A stretch of DNA of 64,000 bases from Rhizobium rosettiformans W3 (GTDB lineage: Bacteria; Pseudomonadota; Alphaproteobacteria; Rhizobiales; Rhizobiaceae): the NCBI RefSeq assembly GCF_004912135.1, contig NZ_STGU01000001.1, positions 1 to 64,000 on the forward strand. Direction: 5' to 3'. The position numbers and the translations under genes are program-made. Of this stretch, positions 1 through 9,407 are shown one piece after another (position 1 is the stretch's first letter; each line of letters opens with the position of its first letter). The notes under the pieces are model-generated. The model ran no database searches, was not told where the DNA came from, and saw nothing but the letters and a program-made list of their open reading frames with translations.

Positions 1-107
1 CGTTGGGAAGGCTTAGAATGGCTGCCTTGCAACCTTCCGATGTCCTCAGACTGGCATGCTGAAAGCTTGCGAACCAGTGAATTAAATTAGTCTAATATGA
101 GAAAGTC

Positions 108-1022
108 TCATGGTTGCACCAGCTTCAGGATCTCCTTCTGCGCGCATCGCTGGGATTTCCCGAGCTCCTGCCTGAACCAGCGCATCAACGCATCCAGAGC
201 AGGCTCGGTGCGGCGGCTCTCCTTGATGCAGAGGTGGTAGTCCTCGTGTGTCGGGAGCTTCGCGGGATCGAGAAGTGTCAGCTGTCCAGCATCCAGTTCG
301 GGTTGTGCGAGGAAGTCCGGAACCAGTGCTGCGCCGAGATCCCGACGCACCATGTCGAGCGCGATCACATAATGCGAGGCAAACAGCCATCGGCAGTCGA
401 GCGGCAGGAGATCGGCCCTTCCGGTATAACGGGCATAGGCCTGCCAGTCGCTTCCGATCTTGCCGGGTTGCAGCTCGGTGGTGATGTAGCGGAAGCCATT
501 ATTTCGTGCCGCAACAGATGAAGACACGATGGGAACGAGATTTTCCGGCCAGAGCAGCTGTGCATGGTAACCGCGATCCCTCGGCAGCGTCGTCACGAAG
601 GCATCGCCCGAGGCATCGGAGAGCTCCGGATCCTGCGCATACATCAGGATCTGCAGATCGATATCCGGATGGGCCTGATAGAAGGACTGAAGCCGCGGCA
701 CGAGCCAGGCCTGGGCGAAACTGCTGCAGATCGCAAGCCGCACCCGATCGCGGGTGCCGCCGATCGCCTCGGCCAGCGAGCGGTCGATTTCGGCAAAGGC
801 CGGCTGCAGGCGTCGCGCGAGGTCTCGCCCGGCATCCGTCAAGGCGATGCCGCGGCCATGTTTCTGGATCAGCCGTTCTCCGACGATTTCTCCGAGCAGA
901 CGCAACTGGTGGCTGACGGCGCTTTGGGTCACCCCGAGTTCCTCCGCTGCCGCTGCGACGGAGAGATGGCGAGAGACCGTTTCGAACGTGTGCAAGGCCC
1001 TGAGGTTATGCCTGAAATCCAT
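108..1022 (-). CDS. LysR-family transcriptional regulator (GcvA-like)
   Basis: The 304-residue protein has the LysR layout: an N-terminal winged helix-turn-helix (about residues 1-65, with AAEELGVTQSAVSHQLRLLG as recognition region) and a C-terminal effector-binding domain of two periplasmic-binding-like lobes. The 'RHNLRALHTFETVSRHLSVAAAAEELGV' style N-terminus, shared with GcvA/AmpR relatives, suggests that subgroup. Length is normal. It is divergent from the L,D-transpeptidase gene, with 188 bp between the two starts, so it may control that gene or itself; this is inference from position only. The effector cannot be told from sequence. Confidence 0.9.
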   Translation of the reverse strand: MDFRHNLRALHTFETVSRHLSVAAAAEELGVTQSAVSHQLRLLGEIVGERLIQKHGRGIALTDAGRDLARRLQPAFAEIDRSLAEAIGGTRDRVRLAICSSFAQAWLVPRLQSFYQAHPDIDLQILMYAQDPELSDASGDAFVTTLPRDRGYHAQLLWPENLVPIVSSSVAARNNGFRYITTELQPGKIGSDWQAYARYTGRADLLPLDCRWLFASHYVIALDMVRRDLGAALVPDFLAQPELDAGQLTLLDPAKLPTHEDYHLCIKESRRTEPALDALMRWFRQELGKSQRCAQKEILKLVQP

Positions 1023-1210
1023 CGCGTGATCCTTGAGGCGGCAACAAGCTCTAAATCCGGCGCACTCTACCCCGCCGCAGGCAAGAGTGGATGCGCCTGA
1101 AACTAACGTTTCATGAGGATTATTTAAAATTCAAGAGAGAAACTCATTGGACACTCGCGGTCGGCACTGAAATGCTCTCTCCCGTCGAAATTGTGAACGA
1201 GAGATCGACC

Positions 1211-2203
1211 ATGAGGAAGGCAGACGAGGGCAGGCGTCTTTTTGTGAAGGGGATGTCGGCGGTCGCGCTTCTTGGCAGTCCCGTCGCACTGCTGGCCGGG
1301 GAAGTGATGAAGGAGGTCGCGGCCTTGAAGCCGGGAGAGTTCACCTGGCATCCCGAGCGGCAGCGGATCGGGCCGGTGGCGATCATCGTCTCGCTGCCGG
1401 AGCAGCGCGTCCATGTCTACCGCAACGGCATCCGCATCGCCGTTTCCACCTGCTCGACCGGAAAGCCGGGTCATGAGACGCCGACCGGCGTGTTCGTGGT
1501 CCTGCAGAAGGACAAGCATCACAAGTCCAGCACCTATGACGATGCGCCGATGCCGAACATGAACCGGCTCACCTGGTCCGGCATCGCGCTCCATGCCGGA
1601 AATCTGCCCGGTTATCCGGCCTCGCATGGCTGCGTGCGCCTGCCCATGGACTTTTCGGAGCGCCTGTTCGGCATCACCCATCTCGGCACACCGGTGATCA
1701 TCTCGGGCGCCGCCACCGACCCCTATGACATCACCCATCCGGGCATGGTGCTCGGCGCCTATGCGGCCCGCGAGTTCGAGGGCGCGGTCGCGGCCCTGCA
1801 CGGCAAGGAGCGCCCCAGCGACTGGACGGATCTGAGCAAGCAGCCGGTGGTTTCGGTGATCATGTCAACCTATGACCGGCGTGCCCTCCTGGTGGAGAAT
1901 TCGGAGATCCGCGCAGAGGGCCAGATCACCGTCAGCGGCAGGGACAAGCTCGGCAGCCATGTCTTTCTGCTGGACAGTCTCGATCAGGCTGCCCAAGGCA
2001 TGCGCTGGATCGCGTTTGCGAACTCCGAGGAAGATCCGGGGGTTGTCAGCACGGCCGCCAACATCATCTCCCGCATCTCGGCCGACCCGCCTTTCGTCTC
2101 CACCATGCAAAAGGTCCTGCATCCCGGCGCCATCCTCATCCTCACCGACGCGCCGCTTGCCCCCGACAGCCGATCGGGCAAGGATTTTGTGATCATGAGT
2201 TGA
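1211..2203 (+). CDS. L,D-transpeptidase, YkuD domain, exported
   Basis: This 330-residue protein carries a YkuD catalytic domain, which makes 3-3 or lipoprotein cross-links in peptidoglycan in the periplasm. The motif HAGNLPGYPASHGCVRLP is present, with His128 and the catalytic Cys141 in SHGC. I start it at 1211 rather than at upstream codons because this gives a signal-like N-terminus with twin arginines (RRLFVKG) followed by a hydrophobic stretch, so Tat or Sec export is likely. The catalytic domain covers about residues 55-175; the remaining 150 residues are a C-terminal extension without a motif I recognise. It is divergent from a LysR gene. Confidence 0.88.
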   Translation: MRKADEGRRLFVKGMSAVALLGSPVALLAGEVMKEVAALKPGEFTWHPERQRIGPVAIIVSLPEQRVHVYRNGIRIAVSTCSTGKPGHETPTGVFVVLQKDKHHKSSTYDDAPMPNMNRLTWSGIALHAGNLPGYPASHGCVRLPMDFSERLFGITHLGTPVIISGAATDPYDITHPGMVLGAYAAREFEGAVAALHGKERPSDWTDLSKQPVVSVIMSTYDRRALLVENSEIRAEGQITVSGRDKLGSHVFLLDSLDQAAQGMRWIAFANSEEDPGVVSTAANIISRISADPPFVSTMQKVLHPGAILILTDAPLAPDSRSGKDFVIMS

Positions 2204-2354
2204 GAACGAACCTTCCCATGCACACGCCCATCGCTGCAGAGGAGAGGCGGCGTAGTCCACAGCGCCACATCCGGGGTCACTATTTCACACGATCCGATCG
2301 AAACCGGTCGCGCGGTGGTCAAGATTTGACCCGAGATGTTCTAGCCACCGAAGT
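2204..2354. other. Intergenic stretch without recognised gene
   Basis: The interval between the L,D-transpeptidase stop and the EcfG-like promoter holds no open frame with family features and no clear hairpin. It is the first part of a 563-bp gap before the MscS gene; the rest holds a stress-type promoter, a 24-codon gene and a terminator. Confidence 0.5.
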
Positions 2355-2380
2355 GGAACAATCACTTCCGTTTTCCGTTC
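2355..2380 (+). promoter_or_regulatory. EcfG (general stress sigma)-type promoter
   Basis: GGAAC at 2355-2359 is followed after exactly 16 bases by CGTTC at 2376-2380. GGAAC-N16/17-CGTT is the established consensus for the alphaproteobacterial general stress sigma factor EcfG/RpoE2. It lies 28 bases upstream of a 24-codon gene with a good ribosome-binding site, which supports its use. The match is seen directly; use by EcfG is inference. Confidence 0.7.
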
Positions 2381-2407
2381 TCAACGGGTGAGCGAAAGGG
2401 AGTGAAG

Positions 2408-2482
2408 ATGAATAATGTAATCTATCTCGTAGGCTTGGTTGTCGTTGTCATCGCGGTCCTGTCCTTCTTTGGTTTGGGCTGA
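2408..2482 (+). CDS. Small single-pass membrane peptide (24 aa)
   Basis: The frame encodes a 24-residue peptide: short polar N-terminus (MNNVIY), an uninterrupted hydrophobic run rich in Val/Leu, and a SFFGLG end. This is the shape of a single membrane helix. A purine-rich ribosome-binding site (AAAGGGAGTG) sits directly upstream, an EcfG-type promoter lies at 2355-2380, and a terminator-like hairpin follows at 2601-2635, so it has the parts of a complete stand-alone transcription unit. I recall similar tiny peptides annotated as hypothetical in Rhizobiales, but could not check. Function unknown; possibly stress-linked through its promoter. Confidence 0.68.
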   Translation: MNNVIYLVGLVVVVIAVLSFFGLG

Positions 2483-2600
2483 GCGACATCAAGCGCTTCT
2501 TGGCGGATACTATCCGCTTCACCGGTGATGATCGGGCGATAATCCAGCCCGTTCTTCACCGGTCGCCGTTTCCAAACATCTCCCAATTGCCGCCATGCAT

Positions 2601-2635
2601 GGCCCGCGCCTCACGAGGATCGGGCCTTTATCTTT
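2601..2635 (+). terminator. Rho-independent terminator after the small peptide gene
   Basis: GGCCCG at 2601-2606 pairs with CGGGCC at 2621-2626; CCT/AGG inside the loop can extend the fold, and TTTATCTTT follows. It lies between the small peptide gene and the MscS gene. A shorter dyad, GCGGAT-act-ATCCGC, lies at 2503-2517. Confidence 0.55.
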
Positions 2636-2766
2636 GAGCTGGGGCTGAGGTGCTGACGGGATGGCGCACCAGAGCGGGTAGAAGAAGCTTTTGATGTTCA
2701 AGAGGGTTGACGTCACAAGCACCGGCGCCATGTCGACCGGTGGAGTTGCTCAGTCGAAAGTGTCCC

Positions 2767-4989
2767 ATGAACTTCAAAAATCGTGTCGCCAGCCTTCTGG
2801 TTCTTCTGGTCCTCATCACCGTTCCTTCGCTTGCCTATGCGCAGGAGAGTGCCGAGCCGGCGTCAAATCCGACCAGCAGCGTCAATGATCTGATCCGGAT
2901 CCTGGAGAGCGAGGAAGCGCGGGGTGCGCTTCTCGACAGGCTGAAGGCTGAGGCTGCCGCTCAGGAGAGCGGGGAGGCGAGTGACGCGAATTCGACGATC
3001 GCGCGGCAGGTTGCCGAACAAACGCGGGCTGCAGCCGAGCAGATCGTCGATGGGGCGGAAGCGGTCTGGAGCGGTCTTGCGGCTCTTGTCGTGATGTTCT
3101 CCGATCCGAGCCTGGTTGATTTTGCGGAATTCCGCACTCTGGTGATCAATGTCATTCTGGTCGGCGCCGGTCTGTTTGCTTCCTATCTCGTGCTCAGGCT
3201 CCTCGCGCATCCTCTCCAGCGCTCACTCGATCGCCGTGCTGCCGGACGCAACTGGTCGATCCGGACGGTGCTCGTTCTTGTCGCAACGATCATCGACATC
3301 CTGACCGTGGCCCTGGCCTGGGGTGCGGGTTATCTGATCGCTTTGCAGCTCGTCGGCGGCAGAACCGGGCAGATGGACATCAACCAGACCCTGCTCCTGA
3401 ACGCCTTCCTGGTCGTGGAGATGATCAAGGTGGCGATGCGGCTCTTCCTGCAGGCGCGCTTTCCAAACCTCAGGGTCCTGCCGATCTCGGACCTGACGGC
3501 TGCCTATTGGTATTTCTGGCTTGCGCGCGTGGTTTCGCTCATTGGCTACACCTTCATGTTCGTGGCGCCGATCCTGGCATCGAACGTCTCGGAAGCCGCG
3601 GCCCAGGCGGCGCGGGTGCTGGTCATGCTGACGGCGCTGGTGATCGGGATCGTCGTCATCCTGCAAAACCGTGAGCGGGTTCGTCATGTCCTCTCGTCGC
3701 GGGCGGCAACGGGTCGAACCGATTTCCTCAGCCGCAGCGGCGCCCTGCTCGCGGGAATCTGGCATCTCCTGGCCATCGCCTATCTGATTGCCATCTTCGG
3801 CGTCTGGCTGGTCAATCCCACGGATGCCCTGCCTTTCATGATGGCTGCGACGCTGAAATCGGGTGTGGCTGTCGTCGTGGGCGGATTGGTGATCGCCTTT
3901 ATCGGCCGCTTCGCGAATGTGGGCCTGAGGCTTCCCGATGATGTTCGGGCGCGTCTGCCGGCGCTTGAAGCGCGACTGAAAGCCTTCGTGCCGCGGGTCA
4001 TGCAGATCATCCGGACGGTGGTGACGATCGGTGTGATCATCGCCATTGCGCAGTCCTGGGGGCTCATCGACTTCCTCGGCTGGCTTTCCTCCGAGGCCGG
4101 TCAGCGGGTCAGCGGTTCGGCCCTGGCGGCGCTGGTCATACTGTTGCTCGGCTTCGTCGCCTATCTCGCCATGTCTTCCTGGGTGGAGTACCGGCTCAAC
4201 CCGCAGTTTGGCAGCATTCCGACCAGCCGTGAAAAGACGCTGCTCTCTCTCTTCCAGAATGCCTTCACCATTGCGCTCGTCGTCCTGGTTTCGATGCTGG
4301 CGCTGGCGCAGATCGGCGTCAATATCGCGCCCTTGCTGGCCGGTGCCGGTGTCCTCGGTCTGGCGATCGGCTTTGGCGCGCAGAAGCTCGTTCAGGACAT
4401 CATTACCGGCGTCTTCATCCAGCTGGAAAATGTGATGAACGAAGGCGATGTCGTTAGCCTTGGCAGCCTCAGTGGTGTCGTGGAGAGGCTGACGATCCGC
4501 TCCGTTTCGATCCGTTCGCTCGACGGAACGCTGCATCTGATCCCGTTTTCCTCGGTCGACACCGTTTCCAACATGATGAAGGGCTTCAGCTATCATGTGG
4601 CGGAAATCGGGGTCGCCTATCGCGAGAACATCGACGAGGTGAAGGAGGCCATGCAGGAGGCCTTCGACCTTCTGATGCAGAGCGAATGGCGTGACATGAT
4701 CATCGACAAACTCGACATGCATGGCGTCACCGCTTTCGCCGACAGTGCGGTGATGGTGCGCGCTCGCATCAAGACCGTTCCGGGCGGTCACTGGGCCACG
4801 GGGCGTGCCTATAACGAGTTCATCAAGCAGGTTTTCGACAGGCGGGGGATCGAAATCCCGTTCCCGCATGTCACCCTCTATATGGGCGAGGACAAGGCCG
4901 GGGGTGCGCCGCCCCTTCGGGTGAGGAACGACGCAGGCTCGAAGGAGGATGCGTCCGAAAAGCCGGCCCTGATTACGGACCCGGATTGA
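2767..4989 (+). CDS. Large mechanosensitive ion channel, MscS family
   Basis: A 740-residue membrane protein. It begins with a signal peptide (hydrophobic run ending ...SLAYA), followed by a periplasmic region of about 100 residues with acidic, alanine-rich helices, then about ten hydrophobic segments. The C-terminal third is the MscS core: the pore helix (GVLGLAIGFGAQKLVQDIITG, near residue 545) and the beta domain with GDVVSLGSLSGVVERLTIRS. Such channels release solutes during osmotic downshock from the inner membrane. Length places it with the extended YbdG/YbiO/MscK-like group rather than the 286-residue MscS. I chose the start at 2767 because it begins the signal peptide; the upstream ATG would bury it. 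Confidence 0.9.
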   Translation: MNFKNRVASLLVLLVLITVPSLAYAQESAEPASNPTSSVNDLIRILESEEARGALLDRLKAEAAAQESGEASDANSTIARQVAEQTRAAAEQIVDGAEAVWSGLAALVVMFSDPSLVDFAEFRTLVINVILVGAGLFASYLVLRLLAHPLQRSLDRRAAGRNWSIRTVLVLVATIIDILTVALAWGAGYLIALQLVGGRTGQMDINQTLLLNAFLVVEMIKVAMRLFLQARFPNLRVLPISDLTAAYWYFWLARVVSLIGYTFMFVAPILASNVSEAAAQAARVLVMLTALVIGIVVILQNRERVRHVLSSRAATGRTDFLSRSGALLAGIWHLLAIAYLIAIFGVWLVNPTDALPFMMAATLKSGVAVVVGGLVIAFIGRFANVGLRLPDDVRARLPALEARLKAFVPRVMQIIRTVVTIGVIIAIAQSWGLIDFLGWLSSEAGQRVSGSALAALVILLLGFVAYLAMSSWVEYRLNPQFGSIPTSREKTLLSLFQNAFTIALVVLVSMLALAQIGVNIAPLLAGAGVLGLAIGFGAQKLVQDIITGVFIQLENVMNEGDVVSLGSLSGVVERLTIRSVSIRSLDGTLHLIPFSSVDTVSNMMKGFSYHVAEIGVAYRENIDEVKEAMQEAFDLLMQSEWRDMIIDKLDMHGVTAFADSAVMVRARIKTVPGGHWATGRAYNEFIKQVFDRRGIEIPFPHVTLYMGEDKAGGAPPLRVRNDAGSKEDASEKPALITDPD

Positions 4990-4994
4990 TCGAG

Positions 4995-5037
4995 AGGCGA
5001 GAGCTGCAATCGCCGCAGCTCTCGCCTAGACCTTTTC
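4995..5037 (+). terminator. Strong terminator between convergent genes
   Basis: A 13-bp perfect stem (5' arm 4995-5007, 3' arm 5015-5027, 7-nt loop) is followed by TAGACCTTTTC. It lies 5 bases after the MscS stop and its 3' arm overlaps the stop codon of the convergent ABC ATPase gene, so the hairpin may also end the minus-strand amide operon, although no U-tract is seen in that direction. Confidence 0.8.
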
Positions 5038-6801
5038 TGCGACAAGGTGGCCGCCACCGATATCGACGAGCTTCACGCGTTCGGGCTGGGTGCCGACCTT
5101 CCAGACAGGGCTGGGGATCTCGTCGGACATTCTAAGCCCCGGTTGGCGCTCGCGGCGCGGGTCTGGGACTGGCACGGCAGACAGAAGCCGTTTCGTATAG
5201 GGATGCTGCGGATTGCCGAAGAGCTGCGCCCGCGTTCCCATTTCGACGATCTGGCCGAGATACATGACTGCCACGCGGTCGGAGATGTTCTCGACCACAG
5301 CCATGTCATGGCTGATGAAGAGGTAGGTGACGCCGCTCTCCTTCTGCAGGTCGCGGAGAAGGTCGAGAACCTTCGCCTGGATGGAAACGTCGAGGGCGGC
5401 GACGCTCTCATCACACACGATCAGCTTGGGCTTGAGGGCAAGCGCACGGGCGATGCAGATGCGCTGGCGCTGGCCGCCCGAGAACTGGTGCGGGTAGCGA
5501 TTGTAGACGCTCGGCGACATTTCCACGCGCTCCAGCAGCTCGCGCACGCGGGCCCTCTGTTCGTCTGGCGTGCCGATCCCATGGATCACCAGAGGCTCGC
5601 GGATCAGTTCGCCAACGGTCATCCGCCCATCGAGAGCGGCCATCGGATCCTGGAAGACGATCTGCAGATCGCGGCGGACTGCCTTGCGCCCGGCGCTGCC
5701 CAGATCATGCAGAGCCTGGCCGTTGATCTCGATGCGGCCGGTATGCGGCACAAGCCCCACCAGTGCCTTCGCCATGGTCGACTTGCCGCAGCCGGATTCT
5801 CCGACCAATGACAAGGTCTCACCCCGGAATATCTCCATCGAGACATGCTCGACGGCGTGCACTCGTGCGGCGACGCGACCGAGCAGGCCCTGGCGGATCG
5901 GGAACGTCACCGAGACGTCGCCGTATTTGACCAGCACGTCGCGGCTTTGCGGCTCTTCCCGGGAAGCCCCCGTGCCGATGCGTGGAACGGCTGCGAGGAG
6001 ATCGCGGGTATACTGATCCTGAGGCGCATCGAAGAGATCGACCGTCGAGGCCCTTTCGACCATTTTCCCCTTGCGCATCACAATGACCCGGTCGGCCATC
6101 TCCGCAACGACGCCCATGTCGTGGGTGATGAGAATGACGGCCGTCCCGAGTTCCCGCTGCAGGTCTCTCAGGAGGTCGAGCACCTCGCGCTGTACCGTCA
6201 CGTCGAGTGCCGTCGTCGGTTCGTCCGCGATGAGAACGGCGGGGCGCAGGGCGATGGCCATGGCGATCATCACACGCTGACGCATGCCGCCGGAAAGCTC
6301 GTGAGGATATTGCTCCAGCCGCTTCTCCGGCTGGGAGAGGCGGACAGCCTTCACCGCTTCGAGCGCGCGGGCCCTCGCTTGAGAGAGAGAAAGCTGTTCA
6401 TGGGCGCGGATTGCTTCGATCAACTGGCGCCCGATGCTCATGACTGGGTTGAGTGCGGTCATCGGTTCCTGGAAGATCATGGCGATGCGTGCGCCGCGCA
6501 TCGCCTGCATCGTCTTTTCCGGAAGCGTCGTCAGCTCCGTTTTGCCGAAGCGGATGGAGCCCCCGGTCACCCTTACGGCAGGGGCCGGCAAAAGCCCCAT
6601 GCAGGCGAGCGAGGTGATGGACTTGCCGGAGCCGCTTTCCCCCGCGATCGCCAGTGTTTCTCCGCGATGCAGATCGAAGCTCAGTCCGTCGACAAGCGGA
6701 ACGAGCCCCTGATTGGAGCGGGCAGAGACCTGTAGGTCGCGAACCGACAGCACGATATCCGCCGTCTTGTCGATCACGGGTGAAAGCATGGCTGCGGTCA
6801 T
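5026..6801 (-). CDS. ABC transporter ATPase with two nucleotide-binding domains (DppD-DppF type)
   Basis: This 591-residue protein has two complete ABC ATPase domains in one chain. Each has a Walker A ([16 protein letters not shown]), a signature ([18 protein letters not shown]) and a Walker B ([26 protein letters not shown]). The second Walker B has DES where DEP is usual. Each ends with the oligopeptide-type C-terminal region (P.HPYTK.LL.AVP). It energises the adjacent permease pair. The start at 6801 overlaps the amidase stop by 4 bp (ATGA). It is the last gene of the amide-sensing operon and meets the MscS gene tail to tail. Confidence 0.92.
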   Translation of the reverse strand: MTAAMLSPVIDKTADIVLSVRDLQVSARSNQGLVPLVDGLSFDLHRGETLAIAGESGSGKSITSLACMGLLPAPAVRVTGGSIRFGKTELTTLPEKTMQAMRGARIAMIFQEPMTALNPVMSIGRQLIEAIRAHEQLSLSQARARALEAVKAVRLSQPEKRLEQYPHELSGGMRQRVMIAMAIALRPAVLIADEPTTALDVTVQREVLDLLRDLQRELGTAVILITHDMGVVAEMADRVIVMRKGKMVERASTVDLFDAPQDQYTRDLLAAVPRIGTGASREEPQSRDVLVKYGDVSVTFPIRQGLLGRVAARVHAVEHVSMEIFRGETLSLVGESGCGKSTMAKALVGLVPHTGRIEINGQALHDLGSAGRKAVRRDLQIVFQDPMAALDGRMTVGELIREPLVIHGIGTPDEQRARVRELLERVEMSPSVYNRYPHQFSGGQRQRICIARALALKPKLIVCDESVAALDVSIQAKVLDLLRDLQKESGVTYLFISHDMAVVENISDRVAVMYLGQIVEMGTRAQLFGNPQHPYTKRLLSAVPVPDPRRERQPGLRMSDEIPSPVWKVGTQPERVKLVDIGGGHLVAEKV

Positions 6802-7757
6802 TCGAAGACGGCCCTCGGGAAATAGAAGCTGACAACGACATTGGGCATGTCGACGATCTCGGAGATACGAAGATCGCCGCAGGTCGAGACGAGCATATAT
6901 GCGTCCACCGGATCCATTTTTCGGGTGGTGGCGAGCAGATCGACCATCCCGGCGACAGCGTCCTTGGCCGCAGTCCACAGGTCAGGGCCAATGCCCGTCG
7001 TCACTTCATAGCCCTTGGCGTCGAGGTGACGCGTCACCGGACCGGGTGTGGTGAAGCGCGGGGTCTTCAGCGGCTGGTCCTTGATGAGGTCAAGCGTCAG
7101 CACGACGTCGAAGGGGCTTTCGATGGCCGTGCCGCAAACTTCCCCATCACCTTGTGCGGCATGGGTGTCGCCGACGGAAAAGAGTGCGCCATCGACCTCG
7201 ACCGGCAGGTAGAGCGTCGTTCCGGCTGCGAGATCGCGGATATCGAGATTGCCGCCCACACGGCGCGGCGGCACGACGGTGTGATGGCCCTTCTCGGCCA
7301 GCGCGTTGCCGATGGTCCCGGCGAACGGTTTCAGCGGCACGCGGCCGTTCTTGCCGAAGAGGGCTGGCTCCATGCTCGTTGCGTCGAATTTCCAGACGTT
7401 GAGCGCGGGGTCGGTGAACTGATCAGCCAGCAGCCCGAAGCCCGGAATGTTTGCCGTCCAGCCGAAGCCTGCACCATCGCGCAGCTGCGGGGTGAAGCTC
7501 TCGATCGTCACCTTCAGCACGTCGCCGGGCTTGGCGCCATCGACGTAGATCGGTCCGGATACGGGGTTGATCTTGGCGAAATCCAGCGCCACCACGTCCT
7601 CGACGGTGGACTGGGGGCCGAGCTGGCCCCCAGAACTGTCAAGGCACTGGAACAGGATCGTCTCGCCCGGCGCAGCGGTCAGGGCAGGGGCAAACGCGTT
7701 GTCCCAGCCGAAATGGTGCTGATGGGCATGGATCGTGTGGTTGCAGTGCTTGCACAT
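6798..7757 (-). CDS. Acetamidase/formamidase family amidohydrolase
   Basis: A 319-residue cytoplasmic protein of the FmdA_AmdA family, which hydrolyses small amides such as formamide or acetamide to the acid plus ammonia. The N-terminus MCKHCNHTIHAHQHHFGWDN is typical, as are GETILFQCLDSSGGQLG and the GDVLKVTIESFTP stretch. DTHAAQGDGEVCGTAIE is the conserved family segment holding the metal and active-site residues. I chose 7757 because it starts the conserved N-terminus. Within an AmiC/AmiR-controlled operon, an amide substrate makes sense; which amide is unknown. It follows the binding-protein gene by only 7 bp. Confidence 0.88.
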   Translation of the reverse strand: MCKHCNHTIHAHQHHFGWDNAFAPALTAAPGETILFQCLDSSGGQLGPQSTVEDVVALDFAKINPVSGPIYVDGAKPGDVLKVTIESFTPQLRDGAGFGWTANIPGFGLLADQFTDPALNVWKFDATSMEPALFGKNGRVPLKPFAGTIGNALAEKGHHTVVPPRRVGGNLDIRDLAAGTTLYLPVEVDGALFSVGDTHAAQGDGEVCGTAIESPFDVVLTLDLIKDQPLKTPRFTTPGPVTRHLDAKGYEVTTGIGPDLWTAAKDAVAGMVDLLATTRKMDPVDAYMLVSTCGDLRISEIVDMPNVVVSFYFPRAVFE

Positions 7758-7764
7758 GGCTGCA

Positions 7765-9381
7765 TCACTCCTTGATGAAGACGTAGTCGTAGTTGACCGG
7801 GATCGAGACCGGATCGACATAGAGGGCGTCATCGCCGCCCATACGGGCCGACTTCATCGTGTAACGCTGCTCGTTGAAGACCGGCGCCCAAGGGGCGTCT
7901 TCCATCACCTTCATGTAGATGTCGGACCATTTTGCCAGACGCTCGTCCGTCTTGGCCGGATCCACGATGGAATCGGCCTCAGCGGCTGCCTTGTCGAGAT
8001 CGGCGTTGCAATACTTCGCCCAGTTCCAGCCGCCTTCGCCAGCGCCGCTGCAGCCGAGGATCGGACCGTAGAAGTTTGCCGGATCCGGGAAGTCTGCAAT
8101 CCAGGCCATGCCGCCGGACCAGATCATCGGCGCGGTGCCGGCACCGCCAGCTTCGATCACGTTGGCCTGGGCCAGCGACTTGATCGAGGCGTTGATGCCG
8201 ATTGCCTTCAGATCCTGCTGGATCGCCTGGGCGATGCGCGGGTTCGGGTCCGTGTTCATGACGAACAGTTCGGTGTCGAAGCCGTCTGCATAGCCGGCGT
8301 CCGCCAGGAGCTTCTTGGCGCCTTCCTGATCGAACTTGTAGCCGGCATAGTCCTTGGTGTAGCCGGGCATGGACGGCGGAAGCGGCTGGTTTGCCGGGAC
8401 GGCGCGACCGTTGATGACCTGAACGATGCGGTCCTTGTTGATCGCCATGTTGACGGCGCGGCGGACTTCGACCTTGTCGAACGGCGCCTTGGTGACGTTC
8501 ATGGTGATGTAGCCGGTGTGCAGCTGGCCGCCTTCAACCACCAGGCTCTTCTGCGCTTCGTCCTGCATGACTTCCACGAACTTCGCCGGCGGGATGCCGT
8601 CGCCGGGCACGTCGACTTCACCGTTCTGGGCGCGGAGCAGGGCAACCACCGGCTCCTGACCGACTTCAACCGTGAAGCTGTCGAGGTAAGGCACGCCGGA
8701 GATCCAGTAGTCCGGGTTCTTTTCGAAGACGAGACGTTGGCCGAGCGCCCATTCCGTCAGCTTGAAGGCGCCAGTGCCGACCGGCTTCTTGCCGAAGTCT
8801 GCTCCGGCTTCCTCAACGGCTTCCTTCGGCACGATGAAGGAGAAGTTGAGCGCCATGATGTGCAGGAATGTCGCGTCCGGACGCGAGAGCTTGAACACCA
8901 CGGTGCCTGCATCCGGAGCGGTCACGCCGGAGACGGTTTCGGCCTTGCCTTCTGCGGCTGCGTCATAGCCGTCGATCATCGAGAAGAAGCCCTGGCCGGG
9001 TGACTGCGTGGCCGGGTTTACCACGCGGTTGATCGAGTAGACGACGTCATCGGCAACCAGTTCGCGGCCGTTGTGGAACTTGACGCCGGGGCGCAGCTTG
9101 AAGGTGTAGGTCAGCCCGTCTTCGGAGATTTCATAGCTTTCGGCCAGACCCGGGCGCAGGGTCGTGGTGCCGGGCTCGTAGTCCATCAGGCCGTCGAAGA
9201 CCGACTTGATCATCGACCAGTTCTGCCAGTCATAGCCGATCGCCGGATCGAGGGTCGCGACATCGTCCTTGTAGGTCACCACCATGTTGCCACCGTGCTT
9301 CGGCTCCTGAGCCTGGACCGGCGCGAAGGCTGGCAGAGCCATGAGCGTTGCGAGGGCAGTCGAAAGAATGAGCTTCTTCAT
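7765..9381 (-). CDS. Dipeptide/oligopeptide-type ABC substrate-binding protein (SBP family 5)
   Basis: The 538-residue protein starts with a Sec signal peptide (MKKLILSTALATLMALP...VQAQ) and has the family 5 architecture. Diagnostic stretches are DVATLDPAIGYDWQ, EDGLTYTFKLRPGVKFHNG and PVGTGAFKLTEW. It would capture a peptide-like or amidated solute in the periplasm for the two permeases upstream in the operon. It lies between the permeases and the amidase. The same reading frame runs open upstream into the permease gene, but the signal peptide fixes the true start at 9381. Confidence 0.93.
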   Translation of the reverse strand: MKKLILSTALATLMALPAFAPVQAQEPKHGGNMVVTYKDDVATLDPAIGYDWQNWSMIKSVFDGLMDYEPGTTTLRPGLAESYEISEDGLTYTFKLRPGVKFHNGRELVADDVVYSINRVVNPATQSPGQGFFSMIDGYDAAAEGKAETVSGVTAPDAGTVVFKLSRPDATFLHIMALNFSFIVPKEAVEEAGADFGKKPVGTGAFKLTEWALGQRLVFEKNPDYWISGVPYLDSFTVEVGQEPVVALLRAQNGEVDVPGDGIPPAKFVEVMQDEAQKSLVVEGGQLHTGYITMNVTKAPFDKVEVRRAVNMAINKDRIVQVINGRAVPANQPLPPSMPGYTKDYAGYKFDQEGAKKLLADAGYADGFDTELFVMNTDPNPRIAQAIQQDLKAIGINASIKSLAQANVIEAGGAGTAPMIWSGGMAWIADFPDPANFYGPILGCSGAGEGGWNWAKYCNADLDKAAAEADSIVDPAKTDERLAKWSDIYMKVMEDAPWAPVFNEQRYTMKSARMGGDDALYVDPVSIPVNYDYVFIKE

Positions 9382-9407
9382 AGGCCTTACTCCTGTGGGT
9401 TGAGGTT

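Noticed and set aside
1..107. Possible gene end or RNA gene at the window edge
   Set aside because: No start, stop or RNA-like fold could be supported in the 107 bases.
3223..4869. 548-codon open frame antisense to the MscS gene
   Set aside because: Its product is Arg/Asp/His-rich low-complexity text without family features; it is a high-GC antisense shadow of a clear membrane protein gene.
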